The position numbers and the translations under genes are program-made. From Zymoseptoria tritici IPO323 (taxonomy: Eukaryota > Ascomycota > Dothideomycetes > Mycosphaerellales > Mycosphaerellaceae), in NCBI RefSeq assembly GCF_000219625.1, contig NC_018205.1, forward strand, positions 434,001 to 498,000: a stretch of DNA of 64,000 nucleotides, given 5' to 3'. Under the pieces are notes generated by a model, which searched no databases, was not told the origin of the DNA, and was given only the letters and a program-made list of their open reading frames with translations. Below, in pieces: positions 10,488 to 21,269 of this stretch (the first letter of the stretch is position 1; each line of letters begins with the position of its first letter).

Positions 10488-12424
10488 TCCCTGCTTTCAC
10501 GTTCCTCTAAGAACTCGAAGATGCAATAAATCCTGCAAACTATAAATCAATATCAATGTGCATTAGACCGTTGTCGTCGTCTACAATTGGCTTGCCATCT
10601 GCTGCTGCGAACGCGTCCTTTGTCTGTCGCCGTCGATCCAACCGTGCGGTGCCAGTGGCTTACTAGACTTAGATGGGATTGGGTATCGCTTACATTCCAT
10701 ATGCTTAGAAACCAGCTGGCGTTACGCGAGGCCCTGAACGCGCTCGCCGTTCACTTCATCATAGGCATTACTATTTGTAGGCACCACAAGTCAATACGGC
10801 CCGAGGGCTTGCAGACACCATTCTAGGGTGTCTTCGGGCAAGTATGCCTCGATGTCCACCGCTGTTAGCGAAAGTACTATAGTAAGCAGATCGACGAGCG
10901 AAACAGTACGCACCTATAGACACTAATTGCAATCTTCTCCGTCATCGCGACTCAGGCTACGAGGCCGGACTTGACATCGTTTGCACGAGGCTGGGACCTC
11001 ATCGGCGCATTCAGTAGAGAGCTCGAAGAAGGCCTTGCATAGGACTTCACTTTCCATGGTCTCGTTAGGTCGGCGACGAGGTCGACCTGTACGTGGTGCC
11101 AGCTAAGAACCTGCCACTGCTCAGCAGTTGGCAGAGCCAAGAGGCCTTAAACATACGGCCCCGATAGTCTGTTAGCCTATCTACACATCTGCCAACATCT
11201 GCGACGTTCCACGTCTCTAAATCTCTGGGCAGAACGGGATCATCTCTCACGCGAATCGAACACCGGGCACTCGACACGCTACCGAATGGTGTCACACGAT
11301 ACGCAGATACACAAACAGCCTCGCCCACTGTCGCCCCCCAGCCCTTAGCGAAGGCCTGGTCACCTTTAACCACCCGACAAAGCCCGAGGAGGTCGCGTGA
11401 GAGCTCTCATGCCTAGTAATTCGAAAACTAGTCGAAGTGGAGCATCGTGTCCGTATACCAGATGCTAGCAGAGATACCACAGCAGTTATCGATGACGGAT
11501 AACGCACAATTTACAGCAACATCGCATCGCGTTGCGACGGCACTATTAGATTCTAGCAAAGCGATACGAACAAACAGAGCAAGTAGGCCGGAAAGAGCAA
11601 GGGCACAGATCTGCATGTACAGAAACAACACCAATTGAACCCAAGGAAGTGGAAAGGAGGTCTACAGGCGCCTTTCGACACGCGACGATGTGATGCCGGC
11701 ACGGGCACCACTGCCGAACATCGCAATATCGCGATTCTTGCGAATACCTCCACCTCTACGACGAAGCGATCCCTACGCTTTGTTAGGCATGGCAGGGACG
11801 AAGACAAGGAGCAAAGCGATCTTGCATAGATGGCCGCGCGGGAGTCGTACTGCCGCGCTCGTACAAAAGCACCGTATCACTTTACGCAGACCGCCTGTCG
11901 AGCCTGAGGATCTGGTAGCCTAGGCCTACGTGCCCATTCCAAAGAGTAGTGATACGTGGATGTTTCAGACGGGTACATAGACCATAGACAGAGGAGCCAT
12001 AGCAGATGGACACAATAGTAGAGTTATACATGTCAACATATACACACACACACATTTACGCACAGGCACACAGAGAGGACAACGAATTAGGCATAGGAAA
12101 TAGCAGGCAGGGGCGAAGGAACAGCTGGCTATACTTTTGGTATTGCGAAGTGGGGCGCGTTAACTCTGTCAGCGCTGCGTCGACTGTTTGCCAACCCTCG
12201 GCATCCGAGTATAGCTGCGTATACAAGGCGGCTGTAACCGTGTAGGAATCAATCAATCAAGCGGCCGCAGTAGCACCCCTGCGGAGTGGCGGAAGTAATT
12301 CACATGGGCTGCATATCCATTGCAATCAAGTTGTAGTGTGTGATCTACAAGCGACTTCTCCTCTTGCGGTGTAAGCAGCTGCTATTTGACAGCTCGCTAA
12401 CGGCGAGACTGCCGGCCGTGTTCG
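10488..12424. other. Island without a confident gene; contains a retroposon-head-like segment
   Basis: CpA/TpG content is normal, so this is not RIP-mutated, yet no gene could be assembled. At 11068-11120 the sequence GTCGGCGACGAGG, then CTGTACGTGGTGCC, matches the first ~55 nt of the SINE-like element read from 40907, and both translate to a GDE..LYVVPA.NL frame. On the minus strand 11428-11634 encodes 68 residues with a hydrophobic N-terminus and five Cys. It could be a small secreted protein, but nothing else supports it. A short CA-rich run lies near 12040. Confidence 0.3.
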
Positions 12425-13055
12425 CGATGCCATCGAGTGGATGCAGGGATGTCATCAGTCTCATTAACGACAGATATTCCAGGGACAAGGTGCACATCAG
12501 AACATACGTTCACGCAGAGACAGCCAAATAGCGAGAAGGAGGGGAAAAGGTGGGAGGCAGGCGGGGTCCTCTCCTTCATGACCTCTAACCCCGTTAGAAC
12601 TGATACACTTGTTCTATTCATGGAAGCAGGAGCTAGTATCTTGAATACGGCAAGGGGCGCGCTGTCGACTCCCGTAGCACTAGTCAACGCTAAGTTATAG
12701 TGCGCCGTACTCGTGGCCGGGACTCTCTTGCACTGCGATTCACAACTACTATTCTCTTACTTTGCACCCCTACAACTTGGTTATACCTGGGCCCAACACA
12801 GATGCACTGCATATATTTCTGGAGCAAGACCTGTAAGGAACATACGCGACAGATTATAAGCATAATTGAAGCGACAAAGGAATCTTCAGATCGCTGCAAT
12901 CGCCGTAGGTTGAAATTAGCTAGTTAAGTGCGACACAAGTCTTATAGCGATCCTATCCGCCCTCTTTCTCTAAGACATACAAAATAACCCAGAATGGAAC
13001 GAGTAACCCTAGGACATATTAATAACGAAGACTCAAGGTAATTCGATGGAGTATA
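12425..13055 (+). repeat. Repeat R1, copy B: un-mutated, without the LTR insertion
   Basis: The left part matches copy A (2827-2990, inverted) and the right part matches copy C (43615-44022). At 12628-12632 the sequence AGGAG runs straight on where the other copies have GGGAG next to an LTR, so this is an empty-site paralogue. CpA and TpG dinucleotides here are TpA in copy C, giving a direct before/after view of RIP. Confidence 0.75.
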
Positions 13056-13134
13056 GCAGAGCAGATATTGATTTCTGTAAGGAGGGACTTACTAGTTTCC
13101 CCACACCGGGCGTTTCGTTGCGGGGTGAAGCACT

Positions 13135-14160
13135 CTAGAGGTGGATATCCATTACCTCAGGCACTATCTGCATTGGCGCCATCATGAGGATAGATCGCAA
13201 TTGCAACAATGCCATGCACACCGAATGACAGATCTCCTCGGCTTGAGTATTCTGGAGTGTTTGAAGGTCGAGCACCTGGCGCAGACGAACGACTTCGTCT
13301 TCTTTCTCTTGATACTTCATCTGCAATACCTCAAGTCTGGACTGTACGGCATCGACTTCTCGCATCTTGTCTTCCTGTACAGACCAGATTTTCCTTTGAG
13401 CATTAGCCAGTTCGGTCTGCAGAAATAATGTGCTCCGCTCAAGATTGATCGCGTTCTTGGGAAGAAGTGCTGAATATGCAGGACTGCCATCTATTTCATG
13501 AAAGCTCTGCTTTAGTGTTGATGTCGATGGCTCGAATTGATCCTGGTTCGCAAAGTATACAGTTTGCATTTCGGCGATAGAGCTGCGTTGAGTGCGGGCC
13601 CCTGCGGGATATGAAGCCGTGCCGAATGTGCTCCTTGCGAACCCAGTGCGGCAGGGTGGTATGTCCGTGTAGGTGAGATGTCCGTGTGGGTGAGATGTCC
13701 GTGTAGGTGAGATGTCCGTGTAGGTGAGATGTCCTTGCGGAACACGCTCGGGAGTGAGATATGTATGTGCCGATTGTGGCTTGCTGCGGAAACAGCGCAG
13801 CGGGGAAACGGATCTGTACTGAACCTCGCTGCCTGGGGAGGCGATGCGATAGGGAGATAAGTCTGTGTCGACTGTAGCTTCCTGTGGAAACACTGCAGAG
13901 TGGAACTGGAGCAGACAGTGAGATAGGTCTGTGCTGGCTGTAGGCTCCTGCAGAAACAGTGCTGTGCTGGGTAGGGCCTGCTGCGGACTCAATAGAGGTG
14001 TGGAAAGCAGTCGGTGCTGCAGTGTGGTCCGCACTGGCTCAGATTCGGTGCGGACTTCACTGCTTGTCAAGTCCCGTTTCAGCCGCGCGAGAGCCCGAAT
14101 TGGACTTCCCATCAAGTGAACAGTAGGCAGCGCGAGTCGTGTTAAGAACAGCGACCGCAA
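13135..14160 (-). CDS. Hypothetical protein with Ser/Thr/Pro-rich half and C-terminal coiled coil
   Basis: A single 341-codon frame with no recognised family. Residues ~1-200 are rich in Ser, Thr, Pro and Arg and include a repeat derived from a 17-bp minisatellite (motif GHLTYTDISPTRTSHPH). Residues ~240-315 have the heptad spacing and Leu/Glu/Arg/Gln content of a coiled coil (LQTELANAQRKIWSVQEDK). There is no signal peptide or membrane segment. The start is the first ATG of the open frame; an upstream exon is possible. It lies in the non-RIP-mutated island and is transcribed toward R1 copy B. Function unknown; protein-protein interaction through the coiled coil is the only inference. Confidence 0.5.
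   Translation of the reverse strand: MRSLFLTRLALPTVHLMGSPIRALARLKRDLTSSEVRTESEPVRTTLQHRLLSTPLLSPQQALPSTALFLQEPTASTDLSHCLLQFHSAVFPQEATVDTDLSPYRIASPGSEVQYRSVSPLRCFRSKPQSAHTYLTPERVPQGHLTYTDISPTRTSHPHGHLTYTDIPPCRTGFARSTFGTASYPAGARTQRSSIAEMQTVYFANQDQFEPSTSTLKQSFHEIDGSPAYSALLPKNAINLERSTLFLQTELANAQRKIWSVQEDKMREVDAVQSRLEVLQMKYQEKEDEVVRLRQVLDLQTLQNTQAEEICHSVCMALLQLRSILMMAPMQIVPEVMDIHL
13661..13734 (+). repeat. 17-bp minisatellite inside a coding frame
   Basis: Four full units of ATGTCCGTGTAGGTGAG (one with a G variant) plus a partial fifth, starting at 13661, 13678, 13695, 13712 and 13729. Seventeen is not a multiple of three, so only gains or losses of three units keep the gene in frame. Confidence 0.85.
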
Positions 14161-15002
14161 AAGCCGGATACGATCAGATCATCGACCGACGTTAACATTA
14201 TGCCTTACCAGTGGGACAACGCCTCCGATACCTCTACAACTCGCCCAATGTATCGTGCCTTTCCAGGCCCTGCTACCGGCGCATATGGCAGCGAACCTCT
14301 CGGCGCTCCGAGAAGAGGAACCGACTCGGCTCGCCCTTCTCCGCCGCCTCAATGCCACGGTCTGAACACGACAAATCATACAAGCGTCAACGAGTTTGGA
14401 CCATCTCTGCCTACTGTTGCGCATCAATCAGCAGCGACTCCGTGTTCACGGCCCGTGTTCCACTTCACAATCATCTGCAACAGAAGTCGACCTTGTGGCT
14501 CTGAGCCTGACTCATGTGCCTCAATGAGCAATGATGGCCTTGCTCTAGTAAGTACGAAAACATGCTATAGCATAGTCGTAATCTCTTCTCACAGCACTAG
14601 GAGAAGTCGGACAAGCTTCGAATGGGGAAAAGGTATCTCACACTTGCACTCGAACATCTTCGCTGTGCAGAGGGCTCGGATGATCTGAACAACGAAGTGG
14701 AGCATCGGGATGAGGCTCTCGATGTATGCGAGGCATTGGAAAGATCGGCAAAAGCAGCACGGAACTCACGTTCTAATCGGAGGTCCTGTCCTACACTAGT
14801 TAGCACTACGGACCTCTGCTGAGGCGAATGGCACTTGCAATTCTTACTGTGGGTGTTAATTGTTCATCGTTGTCTGATGTTAGGTAACCTTGCCAAAGCG
14901 ACAGACTCCTGTTGAAGATCACGTGCAGCGGAGTCTGTCAGAGTAGCAATGTATTTCAGAGTAGCAGTCTATTGCAAGACATAGAAGATGCACACTGGAT
15001 TT
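14161..15002. other. Unassigned non-RIP-mutated stretch
   Basis: Several frames look partly coding on the plus strand (for example 14200-14688, Ser/Pro-rich, and 14622-14822). None has a clear family, start and splice structure. One or two exons of an unrecognised gene may be here, but no model is supported. Confidence 0.2.
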
Positions 15003-15533
15003 TCAGTCAACTATCATGGCGTACGTATCATTTGGGGCATTGATGCGAAACCGCCCGCCCAAGAAGCCGTAATAACTTGCTATAGAGGGGCAGACACTTC
15101 CACAATTCTTGTCAACAACCCAGAATACCCTGGGCTCTGCAAGATTAGCACGAACTTGCACCGAGGCGTATTCTTTCCCGGACCACGTGAACTCTTGAAG
15201 TTCGCTAGGGTCTGTCCTAGTAGAGTCCACGAACAATGACAGGTCTGTACGTGGCAGTCTAAACTCAAGAGTCGCATCTCTGCTGATGCTCAGTGCTTCG
15301 GGATGGAAAGTGAGTCGTCCCGGGTGTATGTCCACTACTATCAGCGGGACCATTTGAGCTACACCACTCGGCGTATGCACATCGAGATCCTGTACGAGTA
15401 GCTTGACTTCTCTGCTCGTTGATGGAATGGCAATCGCACTTCTGCTATATGATGAGTTGTGCACCAGCTTTGGAAGGTCATATTCGAGCACCTACGTAAA
15501 TCCAGAGAGACCGAGAAGGAAGATTGCCAACAT
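15003..15533 (-). pseudogene. Small secreted-type protein with a stop codon in the leader
   Basis: ATG at 15533 begins a hydrophobic leader (MLAIFLLGLSGFT) typical of a signal peptide. The next codon is TAG (15494-15492), and the same frame then runs open for 162 codons to a TGA or TAA-type end at 15003 (VLEYDLPKLVHNSSYSRS at the start, KNCGSVCPSIASYYG near the C-terminus). With CAG instead of TAG this would be a ~176-residue secreted protein. No family was recognised. Alternatives are an alternative start at 15491, a recent nonsense mutation, or a missed intron. The frame continuity across the stop favours a Gln-to-stop change. The surroundings are not RIP-mutated, so this would be an isolated event. 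Confidence 0.45.
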
Positions 15534-15944
15534 GATTTCGAGCTGTGCAATAGCAGGACCGCCACGTTCGCAGTCTGACGAAGTACGAAGAGCACTATTT
15601 GGAGAATCTGGGTCGCATCCTCAGTAGGCTGGAAATGGCCTGTCCGGCCGGTTTGAGCCGGATGGTGTCCAGAATCGTCTGAACAGCAACATCACCAGCT
15701 ACCAGCCTCACTCAATATTCTATACTACACTACCCTCTTCCACAAGACCGAGTTCAAACTGCACCTAGCGATGCGAGTCCAGCCTGTAGCGATCTGCGCT
15801 GCTGCGAAGCCATCTCCAAGCACCCATAGCATTGATGTGAAGATCAAATGTCGCGAGGGGGAAGTAATTCACGTTGGTAGAACTTACTTACCATTCTGGC
15901 CTTTTCATGACACGGAAAGCTGACAAGTGTCAGGCGAGGCATTT

Positions 15945-16926
15945 ATGCGTTCTTCTGACTTGCTGATGCATTGTGCTCTCAAGTCGACAGTCGGCGCCGA
16001 ACCCGCAAGTATCGCGCCGCAAAGCATAGTTGCACAGGTCAAGGTCAGTCTATACATTACTTGCGAGGACTACGCTCATAGTAAATGACTAGTACGGGAT
16101 CAGCACGATAAGACTCGTCCAAGTATGGAGCGAGAATACTCTGAATTCTGGAGACTGGCGAACATGGCCTGCACTAATCGAAGGTTGGGATGACCCACGC
16201 TTTCGACAACATTATCTTCACGGTGCTCCCTTCGAAGAGCTCGAGGACGTTTATCGATTCGCCCGCGATTTTGGGATAAAGTCCTTACAGGAGGTCGTCG
16301 CGGAGCAGTTGTGGCATGTCGCATCCGATTTCATGGTATTGTGTCATCTGAATTGCATGTTTCTCCAGGGTCAATTGCACTTCACGCCCTATCACTCTGG
16401 ACCACCGCTCGCTGAAACATGGCCTCTGGTGCCCGACCTTCTGCGTTTGAACAGACTTGGCGTTTTCACCTATAACAGCAGTCCATATGAGCTGGAAGTC
16501 GTCGCAGAGGACGTAAGTGTTGAGTGCGAACAGCGTCCGTACCTGGAATGCATCCTGTCCGCAAGGACGACCCCGAAGTGGCGGGCATTTTTCGACGATC
16601 TCAAAGCGCTTGAAGGACTTGCGGTAGAAGGACACGCCATTACTGCTGAAGCATCAAGTCTACTTGCTGGCTCAGAGAACGTCGACGGCATCCCCCACTT
16701 CCGATTCCGCTCCATCGGCGGAGACTGGACTCCTTATCAGCCCTATCATAATGCCTGTGAGGAATGGCATTGGGACCCTCGCGAAGACCCGGTGCTCACT
16801 TGGCAGAATATACTGGACAACGACCCCATCGTGATGCGAATCATTGCGGAGCGATGGGGCCCTGTAGACCTGCACGCAGCTGTGGTCCAAGTTGCACAGG
16901 CATGTCTTACTCATACCACAAGCTAG
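15945..16926 (+). CDS. DUF6919-like protein of unknown function (2 exons)
   Basis: The model is exon 1 15945-16043, a 49-nt intron 16044-16092 (AAG|GTCAGT to CTAG|TAC) and exon 2 16093-16926, giving 310 residues. The splice keeps phase 0 and removes the only upstream stop. The segment LVPDLLRLNRLGVFTYNSSP resembles the hallmark of DUF6919 (leucine-rich, LNr.GfvT..SQP), known mostly from hypothetical bacterial and fungal proteins. No enzymatic motif is visible. The C-terminal ~100 residues are acidic and Trp-rich (EEWHWDPREDPVLTWQN). It lies 330 bp from, and convergent with, the deaminase-MYND gene. The family link rests on one motif, so it is moderate. Confidence 0.55.
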
Positions 16927-17255
16927 TTGATTGTATGTAGCATGCATTTCTCTAGCGCACTCTACGCGAGCAGAGCATGAATGCGCCTTTGAATGGCTCG
17001 CGGGCGCAGACATCAATGTCCTGGGTGGCGAGTTCGGCTGCGCCAAAAAGCTGCTATCGCAGGTGAACGCTGGGCTGGAATTGACCGGCTCTTGAAACTG
17101 GGAGCGGACGAATCAGCGTTGAGTTTGGGAGCCACGCAAGACTTGAGGAATACGAGAGCCGAAGGGAAAGTCAGTGGTCGGCATAAGTTAATCAATCAAA
17201 TTCGAATAGACCTTTCCAATCAAGGCTCTGTTATTCTAAACTACGGACTGGGGCA

Positions 17256-20033
17256 TCATAGGTCCTTTCGATCTGAAGATACATACAAGTTAGCAAGTGA
17301 ACGTCGTAGCCAATGGTTCCACTTGAGGATCTCTGCCAGATCTGGGCTGATTTCCACGTACTGCTCGGCGAACTGCAGCAGTCGACCAGTAGCCTGAGCT
17401 TCTTGTAGGGCTACAGCGTCTGCAAGCGCAAGTATGGAAGCATAGAGCTGCTTTAATCGGCTTCTCACTCGTAGGTCAGCACATCGAACGAAGCCGAAAG
17501 AAACGAAGATCTCTGTTGGCGGACACTCTGCATCCCCGCTCTTGAGGAAAGTCAACAGCTTCCAGACAGGAGAGTGTCGTGTCTCTTTCGGAGCATTCAG
17601 GTATGTTTCGAGATGCCGTATTGATGACCTCTGCTGCTTCATCCCATTGTTGTCCATGAACTGGATCAGGTCCTGGTTTTCAAAAGCCTGACAGAAGTCT
17701 GAGAAGCGGGCAGCGTAAGCATCGGAAGTGGGCATGTCTCCCCAGTACCATCGTTGTGGCTGGTGGATGTCGCCAACGATCAATTGCTGATACAAGACTC
17801 CAAGAGTCGATTCCTCCGCCTCGTTCCTACATGCACAGAAGCCAAAGTCGTAGTACGGACCATGGAGTTCAGGAGACGGATGTTGCGACTGAATGATAAG
17901 GGCAGCAAATATGAAGCAGTCGCGCTTGGTACTCGGCTCTAGAGACTTCACAGGCTTGAGGCGATCTCTGGGCTCCAGCAAGAATTTTGCTGGTTTGTAA
18001 TAATGTTCTGAGATGTCATTGTCCGTTACTGCGTGGATTTGTGGGACAGGCGGGAAGATGAGAGGTCTGTTCTCGACGAACCATGGAAAATATCCTCCAC
18101 GAGAACGAGGTGGTAAGCGTTCGAAGGTCTCAATAATGCGATCGGCCAATCTTCCAGAGATTCGCCACTTATGCAACTCTTCTGCTTGAACATCGAGGTA
18201 CATCAGACCTTTGTACAACCCAAGCAGCTTGGACTGATCTGGAAATGTCAAAAGTCGTTGGAAACCGAAATCTGCTAGAACATCTGGGTCTTTCGGGATC
18301 TTGTCACCAATGCAGTCCGACATGAGGTAGTCGGCAGTTGTCAAAGCGCCATTCGAGCATGTGAACTTGTGAATTGGACTCATCCGCTCCTCACAGGCAT
18401 GAGAGCAAAATCGATCGAGCCCGCAACGGCTACACTGTCGATAAGTGAGCCGTGAACACCCGCCACATTCGTCCTGATAATGCGCTGTTTCGGACTGAGC
18501 TTGCTGCAACACTGTTGAATCCAAGCTGTCGTTGATTTGATCCGGCTCGGTAGTGTACTCGGGCGTCTCAGGCTTCTGTAGATCGAAATAGCGGGACAAC
18601 ATGCCTTGCTCTTCCGCTTGCTGTTGCTGCTTCCTAGCCAATCGATATTCAAGACTCATCGTTTCCGACGTCACAGTCGTAATACCGGATGCGAGGGTCA
18701 TGTCGACAGTCGACTCAGGACGGAAGTCTCTCCCTTTGCCTGGTACAAAGAGCAGGGTCGCTCTCAGAGTCTCTCTCAACTTTGCGATGACTGTCCAAAA
18801 TCGACTCCGGACGTCTCGAGGCAGGGTTTTTATGTCGGGAACCATCCATCGCGGGTATAAATGGTCATGAGACATGCGACAAGTCAGCATTCCTTCGATT
18901 TTCAGCATTGTAGCGCAGAGGACGCATGGAAGCCTGCTAGCTCCAACGTAAGTGAATGCGCCCATGATCTTGTTTGTAGCAAGATGAAAAAGCACCTGGA
19001 TCTCTGCATGGACGTGCGGGTATTGTGTTTGGGCCTTTGCGAACTTTGCCTCACTTCCTGGTCTGTTCTTGATGTCTTGAATGACGAGATGGCCATCTGG
19101 TACACCAGCTCTTTCCAAAGCAGACAGGACAGTAAGTCTTTCTTCTGGGACATGAGCTGGCGAGGGCACTCGCAAACTATTGATCTTGAAAGTATAGCCT
19201 CGCCACAATTTGGCGGTAACTTTGGCGAAAGTGTGACACGCAGAGCTGACCTTCCCGGCCAAGCATAGTAGAGTGATAGCTTTGCGTGCCCAAGCGGGTC
19301 CGTCTACAGCATTTGATCGATCACTGTCAGCATGGACAGCTCTTCTTGCATCGGCTCCCAAGCTGACAAGGTGGCCGAGGCGCTGTATATCAGTTTTCAG
19401 CGGAGTCTTTGGGCTGAAGAAGTGGCTGTAAACTCTTTTCCTGAACTCTAAGCTCCCGCTCATGGAGGACGAAAGGGAGAGTAGCTCCGCTTTGTGAGGA
19501 TCCAAGATTATCTCAAGCTCACCATCGTAGCTGCTCAGCCGTTGTTCCGAATATCGTATCATGTGACTCAGGAGGTTTGCCGTGCCTTGATCTGTGTCCC
19601 TGGACAGCTGGTTCAACTCGTCTTCTATTGCCTTGATCATCTCCTTGTCTCTGGACGTGGAAAGGCCATTGTTTCGTGCAAGCCAAATGTCGACACGATC
19701 TTCACATTCAGCTTCCCTAAGGACCGCTGCAGCCACAAAATGTCCATTTCTCTCCGCGGCAAATAGCTCCGCAAATCGGTCAAGAAACCGCTCTCGTAAT
19801 TTGTCACGTGCTTGTGGTTGGCGTAGCTGGTCTTGATCAGTGGTGTGTGCGAAGTCTTCGTCATCAATGAGACCAAGTTCGTCTCCAGATCCAGATTCAG
19901 CACTAAGTCCCTGCTCAAGAGTGTCAGGGACAGCAGGTCGAATGGGGCTACCAGCGCGTAAAGCAAGCAAATTGATCAAGTTTGTTAGATCTGCGAGCGC
20001 TGGCATACCGCGATCGCCGGAGCTCTGGGCCAT
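17256..20033 (-). CDS. OTT_1508-type deaminase-fold protein with MYND zinc finger
   Basis: An uninterrupted frame of 925 residues from ATG 20033 (good context, A at -3 and G at +4); the open frame extends 21 codons further upstream but without an ATG. Residues ~330-410 hold the deaminase signature: HAE (H342, E344) and PCVLC (C370, C373), the zinc ligands and catalytic Glu of the cytidine-deaminase fold. Spacing and context fit the OTT_1508-like family, which is expanded in fungi and related to bacterial polymorphic-toxin deaminases. Residues 523-559 form a MYND finger (CGGC, CSRCG, CSHACE, HKFTC), a protein-interaction module. The C-terminal ~350 residues are unassigned. Base or nucleic-acid deamination is family inference; the substrate is unknown. 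The gene is single-exon and not RIP-mutated. Confidence 0.8.
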   Translation of the reverse strand: MAQSSGDRGMPALADLTNLINLLALRAGSPIRPAVPDTLEQGLSAESGSGDELGLIDDEDFAHTTDQDQLRQPQARDKLRERFLDRFAELFAAERNGHFVAAAVLREAECEDRVDIWLARNNGLSTSRDKEMIKAIEDELNQLSRDTDQGTANLLSHMIRYSEQRLSSYDGELEIILDPHKAELLSLSSSMSGSLEFRKRVYSHFFSPKTPLKTDIQRLGHLVSLGADARRAVHADSDRSNAVDGPAWARKAITLLCLAGKVSSACHTFAKVTAKLWRGYTFKINSLRVPSPAHVPEERLTVLSALERAGVPDGHLVIQDIKNRPGSEAKFAKAQTQYPHVHAEIQVLFHLATNKIMGAFTYVGASRLPCVLCATMLKIEGMLTCRMSHDHLYPRWMVPDIKTLPRDVRSRFWTVIAKLRETLRATLLFVPGKGRDFRPESTVDMTLASGITTVTSETMSLEYRLARKQQQQAEEQGMLSRYFDLQKPETPEYTTEPDQINDSLDSTVLQQAQSETAHYQDECGGCSRLTYRQCSRCGLDRFCSHACEERMSPIHKFTCSNGALTTADYLMSDCIGDKIPKDPDVLADFGFQRLLTFPDQSKLLGLYKGLMYLDVQAEELHKWRISGRLADRIIETFERLPPRSRGGYFPWFVENRPLIFPPVPQIHAVTDNDISEHYYKPAKFLLEPRDRLKPVKSLEPSTKRDCFIFAALIIQSQHPSPELHGPYYDFGFCACRNEAEESTLGVLYQQLIVGDIHQPQRWYWGDMPTSDAYAARFSDFCQAFENQDLIQFMDNNGMKQQRSSIRHLETYLNAPKETRHSPVWKLLTFLKSGDAECPPTEIFVSFGFVRCADLRVRSRLKQLYASILALADAVALQEAQATGRLLQFAEQYVEISPDLAEILKWNHWLRRSLANLYVSSDRKDL

Positions 20034-21202
20034 GATAGTTCGCTTGGAGGTGGAAAGAGTTTCACAGATGAGAGCAAATATAAGCAGCGTCGGCACGTAC
20101 CAAGATCGAGAACGAGATCTTCATCAGCTGGATTTTGGAGAGGGAAACAGCTTGAGCGATAAGCAGATGATGCTAAAGAGCTGACGCCAAGCTTGTAGCC
20201 GCTTGTATCAGAACATGCAGTACACGTGTATGTCGCTGAGTGGCTACAAGATGCATATGTGTAAGTGCAGCATAAGATCAGTTTCGCATACGAGTCCTGC
20301 AGTGTATCGCGAAACAACCGAGAAGGACGTTCAGCAACTCAAAGCGTCGTGCTCTATCAGCACCAGCGACACTTCGGTAGCTTCGCCGTCGCCGTCTTTG
20401 TCACACCGTACGCCTGGCGCAAAGTGGCCAGCAAACAAAACGGGTTGCCAAGGATTGAACCGTTTGTTTACCAAAACCTAAACAAACATAGCCGTCCGAT
20501 CCATTCAAACAAACAATTAGGGTAGGAAGACTTGCAAATCACATGGCAAAGAGCCTTCGCTGTGCATTTTCGCCATTGTTATATCGTGATGCGTTCCATG
20601 TACACGACCGCATGCAGGCAGCCTCGGACATGAACCGTGACGCAATGCCCTGCAGGGTAGAAGGTGACATTGTGGCCCGCGAGCATCTGATGTCTAACAT
20701 CCCCATTACTCGATATAAGCGTTTGAGCGTGAACGTAATGTGTATTCCAGGAATTGTCTTAAGCTGCATTGACGATCCAGCAACAACAGCGAGGCTAAGT
20801 GGGCCCAAGCGACTCTTCTGCAAAAGTGCAAAACCCGTAAGTTGGGATAATAAAGGAGAATATGATACTCCTAAGACTGAATCGACTCTTAATCATGGAT
20901 CATACGTCTTGGAAGAGCCTGTTCACAAGTTGTCAGGTATGCGCTGCAATAATGGCATCAGCAGCAGGAGGCGAGTTGGAGTCGAACGAGCCGAAGCCGA
21001 AGCAGCAGGAATAAGCTGATCGCAGGAATTATCGCAGTCAACCTTGCGAGTACATGAGAGCGCGGCGCGTGTATGGGAGAGCTCGTAGCTCTAATGCTTG
21101 CGATTGGGCAACATCTGTCTTGTGAGGCAAGCTTGTGAAGCTGGCACTCCCATGCCCCAGCTCCACCTGATACAAAGCTAGTAGTTTGAGCTGCTTTAAT
21201 GT
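20034..21202. other. Upstream region of the deaminase gene; no supported gene
   Basis: The sequence is not RIP-mutated. A 158-codon frame at 20543-21019 (plus) has an overlapping minus-strand frame of similar length, and neither shows a family motif. The region ends exactly where the left TIR of element E1 begins. Confidence 0.3.
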
Positions 21203-21269
21203 ACGGCGGCTCAAATGGCCCACCCCGCCAAATTCGGGATTCTGAATTTTCCGAATTTCTCTGAAATCC
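21203..21269 (+). repeat. E1 left terminal inverted repeat
   Basis: Starts ACGGCGGC and continues TCAAATGGCCCAC, CCGCCAAA, then CCGAATTTCTCTGAAATCC. It pairs with 39711-39777 at roughly 80 percent identity by eye. Confidence 0.75.

Noticed and set aside
12036..12072. CA-rich run as regulatory element
   Set aside because: A short microsatellite with nothing around it to support a function.
12632..12660. R1 copy B read at first as carrying an internal deletion
   Set aside because: The missing segment is exactly the 212-bp LTR plus one copy of the 5-bp target, so copy B is the empty site, not a deletion.
20543..21019. 158-codon plus-strand frame as a gene
   Set aside because: A competing minus-strand frame covers most of it, no motif, no intron support; left as unassigned.
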